A stretch of DNA of 40,574 nucleotides from Acidovorax sp. Its GTDB lineage: Bacteria > Pseudomonadota > Gammaproteobacteria > Burkholderiales > Burkholderiaceae_C. The notes beneath the pieces were generated by a model. It worked only from the letters and a program-made list of their open reading frames with translations. It was not told where the DNA came from and searched no databases. Numbering within the stretch: position 1 is the first letter of the stretch; the number at the start of each line of letters is the position of its first letter. Both the position numbers and the translations under genes were made by a program. The stretch lies in the NCBI RefSeq assembly GCF_022763525.1, contig NZ_JALEGG010000195.1, positions 1 to 40,574 on the forward strand, read 5' to 3'. Positions 9,241 to 17,913 of this stretch are shown piece by piece.

Positions 9241-9947
9241 CCCCCAAGCCCTTCATCGTCCGCGCAGCGGCAGCCCTCTGTACGTGGCTCGTGGCCGCGC
9301 CTGCTTTTTCGCAGGCGGCCCCCTCCAGCAAGGAGCCGCACGAGCCGCCAGCCGCCACTGCGGCTGCCGCCGCTGCGCAGCAGCGTACGGCGGAGCATGA
9401 ACGCATCCGGCGCGAGCGTGAGGCTCTTCGGGTCCAGCGGCAGCAGGACGAGTCGGCTTGTTACCAGCGCTTCGCTGTGGAAGACTGCTTGCGCCGCGTT
9501 CGCGCAGGGGTGCGTGATGCCGAGGCGCGGTTGCGGATGCAGGAGATCGAACTCAACGACGCTGAGCGCAAGGAAAAAGCGGCAGAGCGGCTGAAGATCA
9601 TCGAAGAGAGGCAGCGGGCGGCCCCTGCACCGCTGCCAGCCTCCAGTGACGCTGCAGTCTTGCGCAGCAACCCACGGTCGACAAAGGGCGACATGGGGAC
9701 GCAGCGAGAGCGGGACGCGGCCCAGCGTGCGCAAGAGCAGCGCAGCCGTGTCCAAAAGCAAACCCAGGAGCAGGCTGCGCACACGACCGAGAATGCGCGG
9801 CGTGCGGCCGAGGCGCGCGAGCGGCATGCTCGCACGCTCCAGGCGGCCCAGGAACGCAGGGCGCGTGTAGAGAAGTCTCGGGCGGAAGCGCAAGCGCAGG
9901 GCCGGGTGCCCGCCGCACCTCTGCCTTCAGCCTCCGCTACGCGCTGA
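9237..9947 (+). CDS. Exported coiled-coil protein of unknown function, coupled to zapE
   Basis: I do not recognise a named family. The 236-residue product starts with a signal peptide (basic MTPKPFIVR, then AAAALCTWLVAAPAFSQA), with likely cleavage near residue 22-24. A periplasmic location is therefore expected. The rest is rich in Ala, Arg, Glu and Gln with long heptad-like runs (residues 40-110 and 130-215), suggesting extended coiled coil. The only two cysteines of the mature part lie in ESACYQRFAVEDCLRRV and could form a disulfide. The C-terminus is basic and repetitive. The ATG overlaps the zapE stop, so the two proteins are made together. A role near the division site is a guess from this coupling alone. 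Low-complexity composition limits homology inference. Confidence 0.75.
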   Translation: MTPKPFIVRAAAALCTWLVAAPAFSQAAPSSKEPHEPPAATAAAAAAQQRTAEHERIRREREALRVQRQQDESACYQRFAVEDCLRRVRAGVRDAEARLRMQEIELNDAERKEKAAERLKIIEERQRAAPAPLPASSDAAVLRSNPRSTKGDMGTQRERDAAQRAQEQRSRVQKQTQEQAAHTTENARRAAEARERHARTLQAAQERRARVEKSRAEAQAQGRVPAAPLPSASATR

Positions 9948-10082
9948 GTAGCTTGACTTGGTGGGGGGCGCAGCCAGCGCCTTGCCTGCCGTGGGTGCCT
10001 CGTAGGCGAGTTGCAGTGGGGTAGGGCGAGGCTCCGCGCTTCCCGTTTCCGGGGCGGATTCATTCGTCCCCTGCTTGCAAGT

Positions 10083-10889
10083 TCAGGGCCGTCCGGCGTC
10101 CTGCCCAATGAGGCTTGCGACCTTTTTTTCTTCGATCAGCGCTTCCATCTTGACGATGACCAGCGACAAGTTATCGCCGCCGCCGCGGGCCCGGGAGCGC
10201 GCCTTCTCGATCAGGAATTCCGTAGCCTCCCGGGGGGAAAGGGCGTCCACCACCGACCCCAGTTCGGTGGGGGAGAAGTAATGCCACACGCCGTCGCTGC
10301 AGGCCATCAGCACGTCGCCGGGCTGTAGTTGCGGGATCACGTGCGTGGTGACGGGCGGATCGCTTTCGGTGCCCAGGCAACCCACCAGAATGTTGGAATG
10401 CGGATGGTTGTTGGCTTCCGCCTCGGTGAGCTCGCCGCGGTCCACCAGCGCTTGAACATACGAGTGGTCGCTGGTGCGGAACACCATCCGGGCACCGTGG
10501 AAATGGTAGATGCGCGAGTCGCCCGCGTGCACCCAATGGCAGTCGCCACGCGGATTGATGAGGAACGCCGCAATCGTGCTGTGGGGCTCCTGCTCGGCAG
10601 AGATGGCTGTCAAGCGGATCACGATGTGGGCCTCTTCGACCATGCTCTTGAGCATTGCGACCGGGTCGTCGGTGTCGGGGGAGTAGCGCTCGAACAGCTG
10701 GCGCGCAGTCATCATGACCTGATCAGAAGCTTTGCGTCCCCCGCTTCGCCCCCCCATGCCATCGGCAATGACGCCCAGCACGCACCCGTTGTGCCGGGGA
10801 TGCGAGATCAAGGTCACCTGGTCTTGCTGGTACTCCCGGTCACCTTTGTGGATGCCGGTGGACGCGATGAGGCGAAAGGCTTTGGTCAT
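10083..10889 (-). CDS. PP2C-family protein Ser/Thr phosphatase
   Basis: This is a metal-dependent protein phosphatase of the PPM/PP2C (Stp1-like) family, expected to remove phosphate from Ser/Thr residues in the cytosol. The 268-residue protein shows the conserved metal-binding aspartates in order. They are GDREYQQDQ near residue 17, VIADGMGGRSGG near 43, WVHAGDSRIY near 120, MACSDGVWHYF near 195 and GGGDNLSLVIV near 240. The frame stays open further upstream. The ATG at 10889 is chosen because the domain begins right after it (FRLIASTGIHKGDREYQQD) and the upstream part resembles no protein. It faces away from the DUF465 gene and converges with the coiled-coil gene. A Hanks-type kinase lies 21 kb downstream. 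Whether they are partners is unknown. Confidence 0.92.
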   Translation of the reverse strand: MTKAFRLIASTGIHKGDREYQQDQVTLISHPRHNGCVLGVIADGMGGRSGGRKASDQVMMTARQLFERYSPDTDDPVAMLKSMVEEAHIVIRLTAISAEQEPHSTIAAFLINPRGDCHWVHAGDSRIYHFHGARMVFRTSDHSYVQALVDRGELTEAEANNHPHSNILVGCLGTESDPPVTTHVIPQLQPGDVLMACSDGVWHYFSPTELGSVVDALSPREATEFLIEKARSRARGGGDNLSLVIVKMEALIEEKKVASLIGQDAGRP

Positions 10890-10976
10890 GCTGGTGATTG
10901 TGGGGCGCACGCGCACGCGGCTGTCGCGCAATATGGGATGAACGCGTATTATCAGGCCGCCTGTGGCATTTTTGCC

Positions 10977-11198
10977 ATGGCCGCCCCTGCCTTGACCACC
11001 CCCAGCCTTCACCATCCGCTCCGGCAACTTATCGCGCTGCGCATCGAGCATGCCGAGCTGGACGCGTTGATCGACCTGCGTGCGCCTGAAGGCGCGGCCC
11101 ATGACCTTGCCTTGCGCCGACTGAAGAAGCGGCGCCTGGTCCTGCGCGATGCCATGGACCGGCTGGAGCGTGATCTGCAACCTCCCGAGTCCGCCTGA
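10977..11198 (+). CDS. Small YdcH/DUF465-like protein
   Basis: This 73-residue protein resembles the YdcH/DUF465 family of short helical hairpin proteins. It has HHPLRQLIALRIEHAELDALIDLR in the first half and LALRRLKKRRLVLRDAMDRLERDL in the second, two charged helices joined by a short turn. The family has no established biochemical role. The stop TGA overlaps the ATG of yoaA (TGATG), so the two are translationally coupled. The start ATG at 10977 is the only one fitting the family length. The frame continues upstream only as antisense to the phosphatase gene. Confidence 0.8.
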   Translation: MAAPALTTPSLHHPLRQLIALRIEHAELDALIDLRAPEGAAHDLALRRLKKRRLVLRDAMDRLERDLQPPESA

Positions 11199-13246
11199 TG
11201 TCGCTGGTGGAGAGCGTACAGGAGGTGTTCGCGCCGGGCGGGATGCTGGCCCGGGCGGATGCCCGTTTTGTGCCCCGTGAGGGCCAGACGCAAATGGCCA
11301 TGGCCGTGGCGCAGACCATCGAAGCCGGTGGCGCCCTGGTGGTGGAGGCGGGGACCGGCGTTGGCAAGACCTTTGCCTATCTCGTACCGGCCCTCCTGAG
11401 CGGCGAGCGGGTGCTGCTGTCGACAGCCACCAAGGCGCTGCAGGACCAGTTGTTTTCACGGGATCTGCCGCTGCTGGCTGAGGTGCTCGGCCTGCCCGTG
11501 CGCATGGCGCTTCTCAAGGGCCGCGCAAGCTATCTTTGTCTGCACCGGATGGAGCTCGCGCGCCAGGACATTTCGGCCCGCGAGCCAGGTGTTGCCCGCG
11601 TGCTGTCCAAGGTCGAGGAGTGGTCGCGCCGCACACAAGCGGGCGATCTGGCCGAGCTGACGGGACTGGATGAACGCTCGCCCGTGCTGCCGCTGGTCAC
11701 TTCCACCCGTGAAAACTGCCTCGGCTCTGCCTGCCCGAAATTCCGTGAATGCCATGTCCACCAGGCGCGGCGGGAAGCCCTGGCGGCGGACATTGTGGTC
11801 ATCAACCACCATCTTTTTTTTGCCGATGTGGCGGTCCGCGAGTCCGGCATGGCCGAGCTTTTGCCGACCGTGCGGGTGGTGGTGTTCGACGAGGCGCACC
11901 AGATCAGCGAAACGGGCGTGCAGTTTCTGGGCCTGTCACTTTCCACGGGCCAACTGATGGACTTCGGCAAGGACATGCTGGCGGCTGGTCTGCAGCGGGC
12001 TAGGGGCATGGCGGATTGGGTGGGTCTGGCCAACAACGTGGACCTGGCTGCCCGCGACCTGCGCCTGGTGGTCGGCGAGTTGCGGGCGGGTACCAAGCTG
12101 CGCTGGACGGATGAAGCGCCCGAAGGTACCCAGCCCGAAGCGTGGCGGGCTGCTATTCGCCGCTTGGCGCTCGCCTGTGCACAGGGGCAGGCGGCACTCG
12201 ACGCGGTCAGCGAAACGGCCCCCGAACTGGAGCGCCTGTACGAACGCGGGAGTGAGTTGCTGGCGCGCCTGGCCCATTTTGATGGGGCGGGGAGCCCGGA
12301 CGCTGTGCGGTGGCTCGACGTGGGCTCGCAATTGCGCCTGGTTGAGTCCCCGCTCGACATCGCCGAGGCCATGCGCACCCGGCTGATGGCCGCGCCACCG
12401 CAAGCCGTGGGCGAAGACGGCTGGCCTCAGGCGCCTGCCGCAGGCCCGGGCAGATCCTGGATCTTCACCTCAGCCACCTTGGGCGATGATGAAAAACTGA
12501 GCTGGTTCACCGAGCGCGCCGGGTTGCAGGATGCAAAGATATTGCGGGTTGCCAGCCCTTTTGACTATGCGTCCCAGGCGGCCCTGTACGTGCCGCGGCA
12601 CTTGCCGCCGCCGGTTGACCCTTCGCACAGTGGCGCTCTGGCCCAATGGATTTCCCAAGCCGCGGCGCAACTAGGGGGGCGTACCCTTGTCTTGACGACC
12701 ACCCTCAAGGCCCTGCGAGGGATTGGCGATGCGCTGCACGCCCAGTTTGCGGCTTCGGGTGAGCTGGAAGTGCTTGTGCAGGGCGAGTGGCCCAAGCGCC
12801 GGCTGATGCAACGCTTTCGCGAAGGCAGTGCGCATGGTCAGCCAGGCTGCATCCTGGTGGCGTCGGCGACGTTCTGGGAGGGCTTCGACGTGCCGGGCGA
12901 CGCCTTGCAATTGGTGATCATCGACAAGCTCCCTTTTCCGCCGCCTGGGGACCCGCTGGTAGAGGCGTACACGCAGCGCATTGAAAAGTCGGGTGGAAAA
13001 GCGTTCACTTCTTACGCATTGCCCGAGGCGGCCGTTGCGCTCAAGCAGGGGGCCGGGCGGCTGATACGGCGGGAATCCGATCAGGGGATCCTGGTGGTGG
13101 GAGACACCCGCCTGGTCACCATGGGCTATGGCAAGCGCTTGCTCGCGGCGTTACCGCCGATGCGGCGGCTGGAGTCACCACAGGAGTTTGATAGGGCTCT
13201 TCAGGCGCTTACCAGAACTTCCACCACGGATCTGCCTTGCCCTTGA
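11198..13246 (+). CDS. yoaA: ATP-dependent DNA helicase, YoaA/DinG type (XPD-like, Fe-S)
   Basis: This is a superfamily 2 helicase of the XPD/DinG group. In E. coli YoaA works with HolC in replication-fork repair. The 682-residue protein has Walker A GTGVGKT at residues 52-58 and the DEAH box at 231-234. Four cysteines suit a 4Fe-4S cluster: C114 in SYLCLHRM, and C174, C179 and C185 in ENCLGSACPKFRECHVHQ. Motif III/IV-like FTSATL and the C-terminal VASATFWEGFDVPGD, IIDKLPFPPPGDPL and GAGRLIRRESDQG follow. The blocks SRDLPLL, LVTSTRENCLGSACP and VVINHHLFFAD match E. coli YoaA better than DinG. The last 38 bases overlap the 3' end of bamD on the other strand. Confidence 0.9.
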   Translation: MSLVESVQEVFAPGGMLARADARFVPREGQTQMAMAVAQTIEAGGALVVEAGTGVGKTFAYLVPALLSGERVLLSTATKALQDQLFSRDLPLLAEVLGLPVRMALLKGRASYLCLHRMELARQDISAREPGVARVLSKVEEWSRRTQAGDLAELTGLDERSPVLPLVTSTRENCLGSACPKFRECHVHQARREALAADIVVINHHLFFADVAVRESGMAELLPTVRVVVFDEAHQISETGVQFLGLSLSTGQLMDFGKDMLAAGLQRARGMADWVGLANNVDLAARDLRLVVGELRAGTKLRWTDEAPEGTQPEAWRAAIRRLALACAQGQAALDAVSETAPELERLYERGSELLARLAHFDGAGSPDAVRWLDVGSQLRLVESPLDIAEAMRTRLMAAPPQAVGEDGWPQAPAAGPGRSWIFTSATLGDDEKLSWFTERAGLQDAKILRVASPFDYASQAALYVPRHLPPPVDPSHSGALAQWISQAAAQLGGRTLVLTTTLKALRGIGDALHAQFAASGELEVLVQGEWPKRRLMQRFREGSAHGQPGCILVASATFWEGFDVPGDALQLVIIDKLPFPPPGDPLVEAYTQRIEKSGGKAFTSYALPEAAVALKQGAGRLIRRESDQGILVVGDTRLVTMGYGKRLLAALPPMRRLESPQEFDRALQALTRTSTTDLPCP

Positions 13247-14006
13247 AACCTTCGCGCAGGTAGGCGCTTTGGGGGTAGGAGGTATCCATGACGCGACGCG
13301 CATCGTCTCGCAGCTGGGTCATGCCGAGGGCGTCGTAGGACTGGATCAGGATGTACAGCGCCTCTTCCAGTGCAGGCACACCCTGGTAGTCGGCCAACGC
13401 CACCTGGGCGCGGCTGATGGCGGCGACATAGGCACCCCGCTGGAAGTAGTAGCGGGCCACGTGGACCTCGTACTGGGCCAGCGAGTTCACGATGTAGGTC
13501 ATGCGCTGGCGCGCATCCTGTGCATAGCGGGACTCGGGGAACCGGGTCGCCAGTTCGCTGAAGGCCTCGAACGAATCCTTGGCGGCTTTCTGGTCGCGCT
13601 CGGACAAATCCTGGCGCGAGATGAACGAGAACAGGCCCAGGTTGTCGTTGAAGTTCACCAGGCCCTTCAGATAAAGCGCGTAGTCCAGTGCAGGGCTGGC
13701 GGGATGCAGCTTCATGAAACGGTCCAGGGTGGCGACGGCCTGTGCCTTTTCGCCGGCCTTGTAGTGCGCGTAAGCCTTGTCGATCTGCGCTTGCTGGGCC
13801 AGGGGGGTGCCGGCGGCGCGGCCTTCCAGCTTCTCCAGCAGGGGGACTGCCTTGTCGTACGCACCGCTGTTGATCTCGTCCTTCGCTTCTGAATGGATGC
13901 GGTTGGGGCTCCAATTCGCCGTTTTGTCTTCACTGGTGGTGGAGCAGCCCGCCAGCAGACCGGCAGCCAGCAAGGCAGTAACGAAGGGCAGGGGGGCACG
14001 CAGCAT
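13209..14006 (-). CDS. bamD: Outer membrane protein assembly factor BamD
   Basis: BamD is the essential lipoprotein of the BAM complex that helps BamA insert beta-barrel proteins into the outer membrane. The 265-residue protein has a lipoprotein signal peptide with lipobox LLAGC, so C21 would be lipidated. Five TPR-like helical repeats follow: AYDKAVPLLEKLEGR, GEKAQAVATLDRFMKLHP, DSFEAFSELATRFPES, YIVNSLAQYEVHVARYYFQRGAYVAAISR and EEALYILIQSYDALG. The order and length match the family (E. coli has 245 residues). The 3' end overlaps that of yoaA by 38 bases. A TACAAT box lies on the minus strand at 14106-14101, about 95 bases before the start, without a clear -35. Confidence 0.96.
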   Translation of the reverse strand: MLRAPLPFVTALLAAGLLAGCSTTSEDKTANWSPNRIHSEAKDEINSGAYDKAVPLLEKLEGRAAGTPLAQQAQIDKAYAHYKAGEKAQAVATLDRFMKLHPASPALDYALYLKGLVNFNDNLGLFSFISRQDLSERDQKAAKDSFEAFSELATRFPESRYAQDARQRMTYIVNSLAQYEVHVARYYFQRGAYVAAISRAQVALADYQGVPALEEALYILIQSYDALGMTQLRDDARRVMDTSYPQSAYLREGFKGKADPWWKFW

Positions 14007-14130
14007 CGCAAGCAGCTTTCAGCAAAAGAGGAACAAAGGTGCGGGACATCGGCGGGTCCGAGGCGCCAGGCGCGCCGCCAGGTTCCGGGGCGCAAAGGGC
14101 ATTGTACTGGCGGCGGTGATGCTCTTCGGA

Positions 14131-14144
14131 GCCCCTTTAGGGGC
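14131..14144. other. Small hairpin in the bamD-dnaE divergent region
   Basis: GCCCC-TTTA-GGGGC forms a 5-bp stem with a 4-base loop in the 253 bases between the divergent bamD and dnaE starts. It is preceded by CTCTTCGGA, a string also found beside the two REP-like elements at 30442 and 39878. No T-run follows. Confidence 0.4.
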
Positions 14145-14246
14145 GTTGCGAACCCGGCGGAGGTGAGGCTGAGGCGTGCCGGCGGAGCCCCCTCTGCCCC
14201 CGCAGCGAAGTGATGGTCGGAGGCAGGGAGGGTGACCCAGGGTTTC

Positions 14247-14252
14247 TACAAT
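14247..14252 (+). promoter_or_regulatory. -10 box placed directly at the dnaE start
   Basis: TACAAT overlaps the first of two in-frame ATGs (14251). A transcript from this box would begin near 14259, at or next to the second ATG (14260), giving a leaderless or nearly leaderless dnaE message. No -35 of good quality is seen. Confidence 0.4.
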
Positions 14253-14259
14253 GCCAGCC

Positions 14260-17200
14260 ATGTTTGTTCACTTGCGCCTGCACACCGAATTTTCCGTCGT
14301 CGACGGTACCAATCGCATCGATGAGGTGGCCAAGGCGGCCGCCAAGGATGGACAGCCAGCGCTGGCCATCACCGATCTCAACAATCTTTTTGGGGCGATC
14401 AAGTTTTACAAGGAAGCGCGGGGCAAAGGGGTCAAGCCTGTCCTGGGGGCGGAGATATTCCTGGAAGGCGAGGGCGGCGCTGCGCCGTCTCGGATGATTC
14501 TGCTGGTGCAGAACCGTCAGGGCTACCTTCACCTGTCCGAGCTGCTGGCGCGGGCGTGGACGCGCAATGTGGTCAAGAACCTGGCCCTGTGCAAGTGGGA
14601 ATGGTTGCAGGAGCTCTCCGATGGGCTGATCGCGCTGGCTGGAGCACAGGTGGGGCCGGTAGGGCAGGCCCTCCTGAAGGGCGACGAGGCGGGCGCCGCC
14701 GACGTGGCGCTGCGCTTGGCTGGGCTGTTTCCTCACCGGTTTTACATCGAGTTGCAACGCGCAGGACGCGTGGACGACGAGAGCCATGTGATTGCCGCCG
14801 CGCAGCTGGCCGCGCGCTTGAACCTGCCGGTGGTAGCCACCCATCCGGTGCAGTTTGCAACGCCGGATGACTACGAGGCGCACGAGGCGCGCATCTGCAT
14901 CGCAGAGGGTGAGATCCTGGCCAATCCCCGCCGTGTGCGCAAGTTCACGCGGGACCAGTACTTCAAATCCTCTGCCGAGATGCAGGCACTGTTCGCCGAT
15001 GTGCCTTCAGCCATCGAGAACACGCTGGAGATTGCGCAGCGCTGCAACCTCACCCTGGTGCTGGGCAAGCCCCAGTTGCCGGATTTCCCCACGCCCAACG
15101 GCATGCCCATTGACGAGTATTTCCGGTTTGCGTCGTTCGAGGGGCTGGAGGAGCGCCTGAAGCACCTCTTTCCTGACGAGGCCGAGCGGGAGAAGCAGCG
15201 TCCGCGTTACGTGGAGCGGCTGGAGTTCGAACTGGGCACCATCCTGAAGATGGGTTTCCCGGGGTACTTCCTGATCGTGGGCGACTTCATCCAGTGGGCC
15301 AAGAACAACGGCTGTCCGGTGGGGCCGGGCCGCGGCTCCGGCGCTGGATCGCTCGTGGCCTATGCACTCAAGATCACTGACCTGGACCCGTTGCAGTACA
15401 ACCTGCTGTTCGAGCGATTCCTGAACCCCGAGCGGGTGTCGATGCCCGACTTCGACATCGACTTCTGCCAGAGCAACCGCGACCGCGTGATCGACTACGT
15501 GAAGGACAAGTACGGCAAGAACGCCGTAAGCCAGATCGCCACCTTCGGCACCATGGCAGCCAAGGCGGCCATCCGCGACGTGGGCCGCGTCATGGATATG
15601 AGCTACACCTTCTGCGACGGCATCTCCAAGCTGGTGCCGGGCAAGCCCGGCATGTCGTACACGCTGGCCTACCCGCCGGAGGTGAAGAAAGAGGGCGACA
15701 AGAACAACTATGCGCTGGAGCTGGAGCCTCTGCTGTACGAGCGGGTCCAGAAGGAAGAAGACGTCAAGACCATCATCGAGATGGCGCAAAAGCTCGAGGG
15801 CATGACGCGCAACATCGGCATGCACGCCGGGGGCGTGCTGATTGCGCCGGGCAAGCTCACCGATTTCTGCCCGCTGTACCAGCAGCCTGGCAGCGAATCG
15901 GCCGTGAGCCAGTACGACAAGGACGACGTGGAAGCCATCGGCCTGGTGAAGTTCGACTTTCTGGGCCTGGCCACGCTCACCATCCTGGAGATTGCGCGCG
16001 AGTTCATCATGAAGCGCCACAAGGGCCAGGAGAACTTTGCGTTCGAGAACATCCCCCTGGACGACGGTCCCACCTACCGCCTCTTCTCCGAAGGCAAGAC
16101 CGAGGCCGTGTTCCAGTTTGAAAGCCGCGGCATGCAGGGCATGCTGAAAGAGGCGCGCCCGAGCCGTCTGGAAGACCTGATCGCCCTCAACGCGCTATAC
16201 CGCCCGGGTCCCATGGACCTGATCCCCAGCTTCGTGAACCGCAAGCACGGCAAGGAGGAGGTGATCTACCCACACCCCTTGGTGGAGCCGGTGCTGGCGG
16301 AGACCTACGGGATCATGGTCTATCAGGAGCAGGTGATGCAGACCGCCCAGGTGCTGGGTGGCTACAGCCTGGGCGGCGCCGACATGCTGCGTCGGGCCAT
16401 GGGCAAGAAGAAGGCCGAGGAAATGGCCGAGCACCGCGCCATCTTCCGCAAGGGGGCTGCCGAGAAGGGCATCAGCCAGGAAAAGGCCGACGAGGTGTTC
16501 GACCTGATGGAGAAGTTCGCGGGCTACGGCTTCAACAAGTCGCACGCGGCCGCGTACTCGCTGCTGGCCTACCACACGGGCTGGCTCAAGGTGCACTACA
16601 CCGCCGAGTTCTACTGCGCGAACATGACGGTGGAAATGGACGACACCGACAAGCTCAAGGTGCTGTACGAAGACGCCGTCAAGCACTTCGGCATGACCTT
16701 CGAGCCGCCGGATGTCAACCGCGGCAACTACCGCTTCGAGCCGGTGACAGACAAGGTCATCCGCTATGGCCTGGGCGCCGTGAAGGGCACGGGCCAGCAG
16801 GCCATCGAGGCGCTGGTGGCGGCTCGCGAGGGGAGGGGCGAAGGCCCCCAGGGCTCCACCAAAGGGCCGTTCAAGAGTCTTTTTGACTTTTGCGTGCGTG
16901 TGGACAAGGCACGCATGAACAAGCGCACCGTCGAGGCCTTGATCAAGGCCGGGGCGTTTGACTCAATCCACCTCAATCGCGCCGCCCTCGTGGCTTCCAT
17001 CGACCGGGCGTTCGATTTCGCTGCCGCCACCTTGGCCAACGTGAACCAGGGGGGGTTGTTCGACATGATGGGCGACGACGCCCATGGGTCGAGCACCCAG
17101 GAGCCCGATCTGGTGGACGCTGTGCCCTGGGGGATCAAGGAGCGGCTGACCCAGGAGAAAACTGCCATCGGGTTTTACTTGTCGGGCCATCTGTTCGATG

Positions 17201-17796
17201 AAGTGGCGTCCGAGGTGCGCCGTTTTGTGCGCACGCCCATCGACGAGCTTCTCGACAGCCGCGAGCCGCAAGTGCTCGCTGGCATCATCAGCGATTTTCG
17301 GGTCATCAATGGCCAGCGCGGCAAGTTGGGGCTGTTCCGGCTGGATGACAAATCGGGCGTCATTGAAGCCTCGGCTGACGAGGCTCTCCTCAATACCTAT
17401 CGCAACCAGCTCAAGGAAGACGAGTTCGTGGTGATGATGGGGCGGCTGCAACTGGACCATTTCAGCGGCGGCCTGCGCGTCAAGGTTCAGCAGATATGGG
17501 ACCTTGCCGGTGCTCGATGCCGGTTCGGCAAGTATCTGCATGTCACTGTCGCGGACAAGGGGCCGGACGTGCACCGCCTGGTCAAGGAGTTTCCTGCGCG
17601 CCGGGAAGAGGTCCCGGAAGGGGAACTGGTGCATGGCCTGCGGGTGCGCATGGGCGTGCGCTGCACGGCGCCGGATGCCGCGGCGGTTGCGGAGTTGCAA
17701 CTGGGCGAGAGCGCCCGGTTCTACCCCACCGATGCCGCTTTGGCCGCGTGGATGGCGCAGGCTGGCAGTGGCTCGGCCACGGTGGTTTATGAATGA
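14260..17796 (+). CDS. dnaE: DNA polymerase III alpha subunit
   Basis: DnaE is the replicative C-family polymerase. The 1178-residue protein starts with a PHP domain (FVHLRLHTEFSVVDGTNRID, about 1-290). The palm contains PGRGSGAGSLVAYAL, and the catalytic aspartates sit in MPDFDIDF near residue 397-401, equivalent to D401/D403 of E. coli. The fingers carry the YQEQVMQ and GYGFNKSHAAAYSLLAYHTGWLK motifs. A likely beta-clamp-binding motif QGGLF lies near residue 930. An OB-fold and a C-terminal tau-binding region follow. The start at 14260 (MFVHLRLH) is preferred over 14251 (MPAMFVHLRLH) because the PHP domain begins there and no ribosome binding site fits the earlier ATG. The gene is monocistronic or read through toward clpS, 117 bases on. 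Confidence 0.97.
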   Translation: MFVHLRLHTEFSVVDGTNRIDEVAKAAAKDGQPALAITDLNNLFGAIKFYKEARGKGVKPVLGAEIFLEGEGGAAPSRMILLVQNRQGYLHLSELLARAWTRNVVKNLALCKWEWLQELSDGLIALAGAQVGPVGQALLKGDEAGAADVALRLAGLFPHRFYIELQRAGRVDDESHVIAAAQLAARLNLPVVATHPVQFATPDDYEAHEARICIAEGEILANPRRVRKFTRDQYFKSSAEMQALFADVPSAIENTLEIAQRCNLTLVLGKPQLPDFPTPNGMPIDEYFRFASFEGLEERLKHLFPDEAEREKQRPRYVERLEFELGTILKMGFPGYFLIVGDFIQWAKNNGCPVGPGRGSGAGSLVAYALKITDLDPLQYNLLFERFLNPERVSMPDFDIDFCQSNRDRVIDYVKDKYGKNAVSQIATFGTMAAKAAIRDVGRVMDMSYTFCDGISKLVPGKPGMSYTLAYPPEVKKEGDKNNYALELEPLLYERVQKEEDVKTIIEMAQKLEGMTRNIGMHAGGVLIAPGKLTDFCPLYQQPGSESAVSQYDKDDVEAIGLVKFDFLGLATLTILEIAREFIMKRHKGQENFAFENIPLDDGPTYRLFSEGKTEAVFQFESRGMQGMLKEARPSRLEDLIALNALYRPGPMDLIPSFVNRKHGKEEVIYPHPLVEPVLAETYGIMVYQEQVMQTAQVLGGYSLGGADMLRRAMGKKKAEEMAEHRAIFRKGAAEKGISQEKADEVFDLMEKFAGYGFNKSHAAAYSLLAYHTGWLKVHYTAEFYCANMTVEMDDTDKLKVLYEDAVKHFGMTFEPPDVNRGNYRFEPVTDKVIRYGLGAVKGTGQQAIEALVAAREGRGEGPQGSTKGPFKSLFDFCVRVDKARMNKRTVEALIKAGAFDSIHLNRAALVASIDRAFDFAAATLANVNQGGLFDMMGDDAHGSSTQEPDLVDAVPWGIKERLTQEKTAIGFYLSGHLFDEVASEVRRFVRTPIDELLDSREPQVLAGIISDFRVINGQRGKLGLFRLDDKSGVIEASADEALLNTYRNQLKEDEFVVMMGRLQLDHFSGGLRVKVQQIWDLAGARCRFGKYLHVTVADKGPDVHRLVKEFPARREEVPEGELVHGLRVRMGVRCTAPDAAAVAELQLGESARFYPTDAALAAWMAQAGSGSATVVYE

Positions 17797-17900
17797 ACCG
17801 CTCCGCCCAAAGCGCAGCGCAGTGCGTCGCTTGGGCGATAGCTTGAAAATTACCAGATCAACACCAGATTTCTCAGGCGGCAGCGGCCCGCGGGGATCGC

Positions 17901-17906
17901 TAGAAT
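17901..17906 (+). promoter_or_regulatory. Candidate -10 box at the clpS start
   Basis: TAGAAT ends 7 bases before the ATG at 17914, so a transcript would begin at about 17913, again nearly leaderless. No clear -35 is visible. Confidence 0.35.
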
Positions 17907-17913
17907 GATTTTC

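Noticed and set aside
10083-11459. Longer phosphatase frame starting at 11459
   Set aside because: The extra 190 residues are antisense to the DUF465 and yoaA genes and resemble no protein. The PP2C domain begins right after the ATG at 10889.
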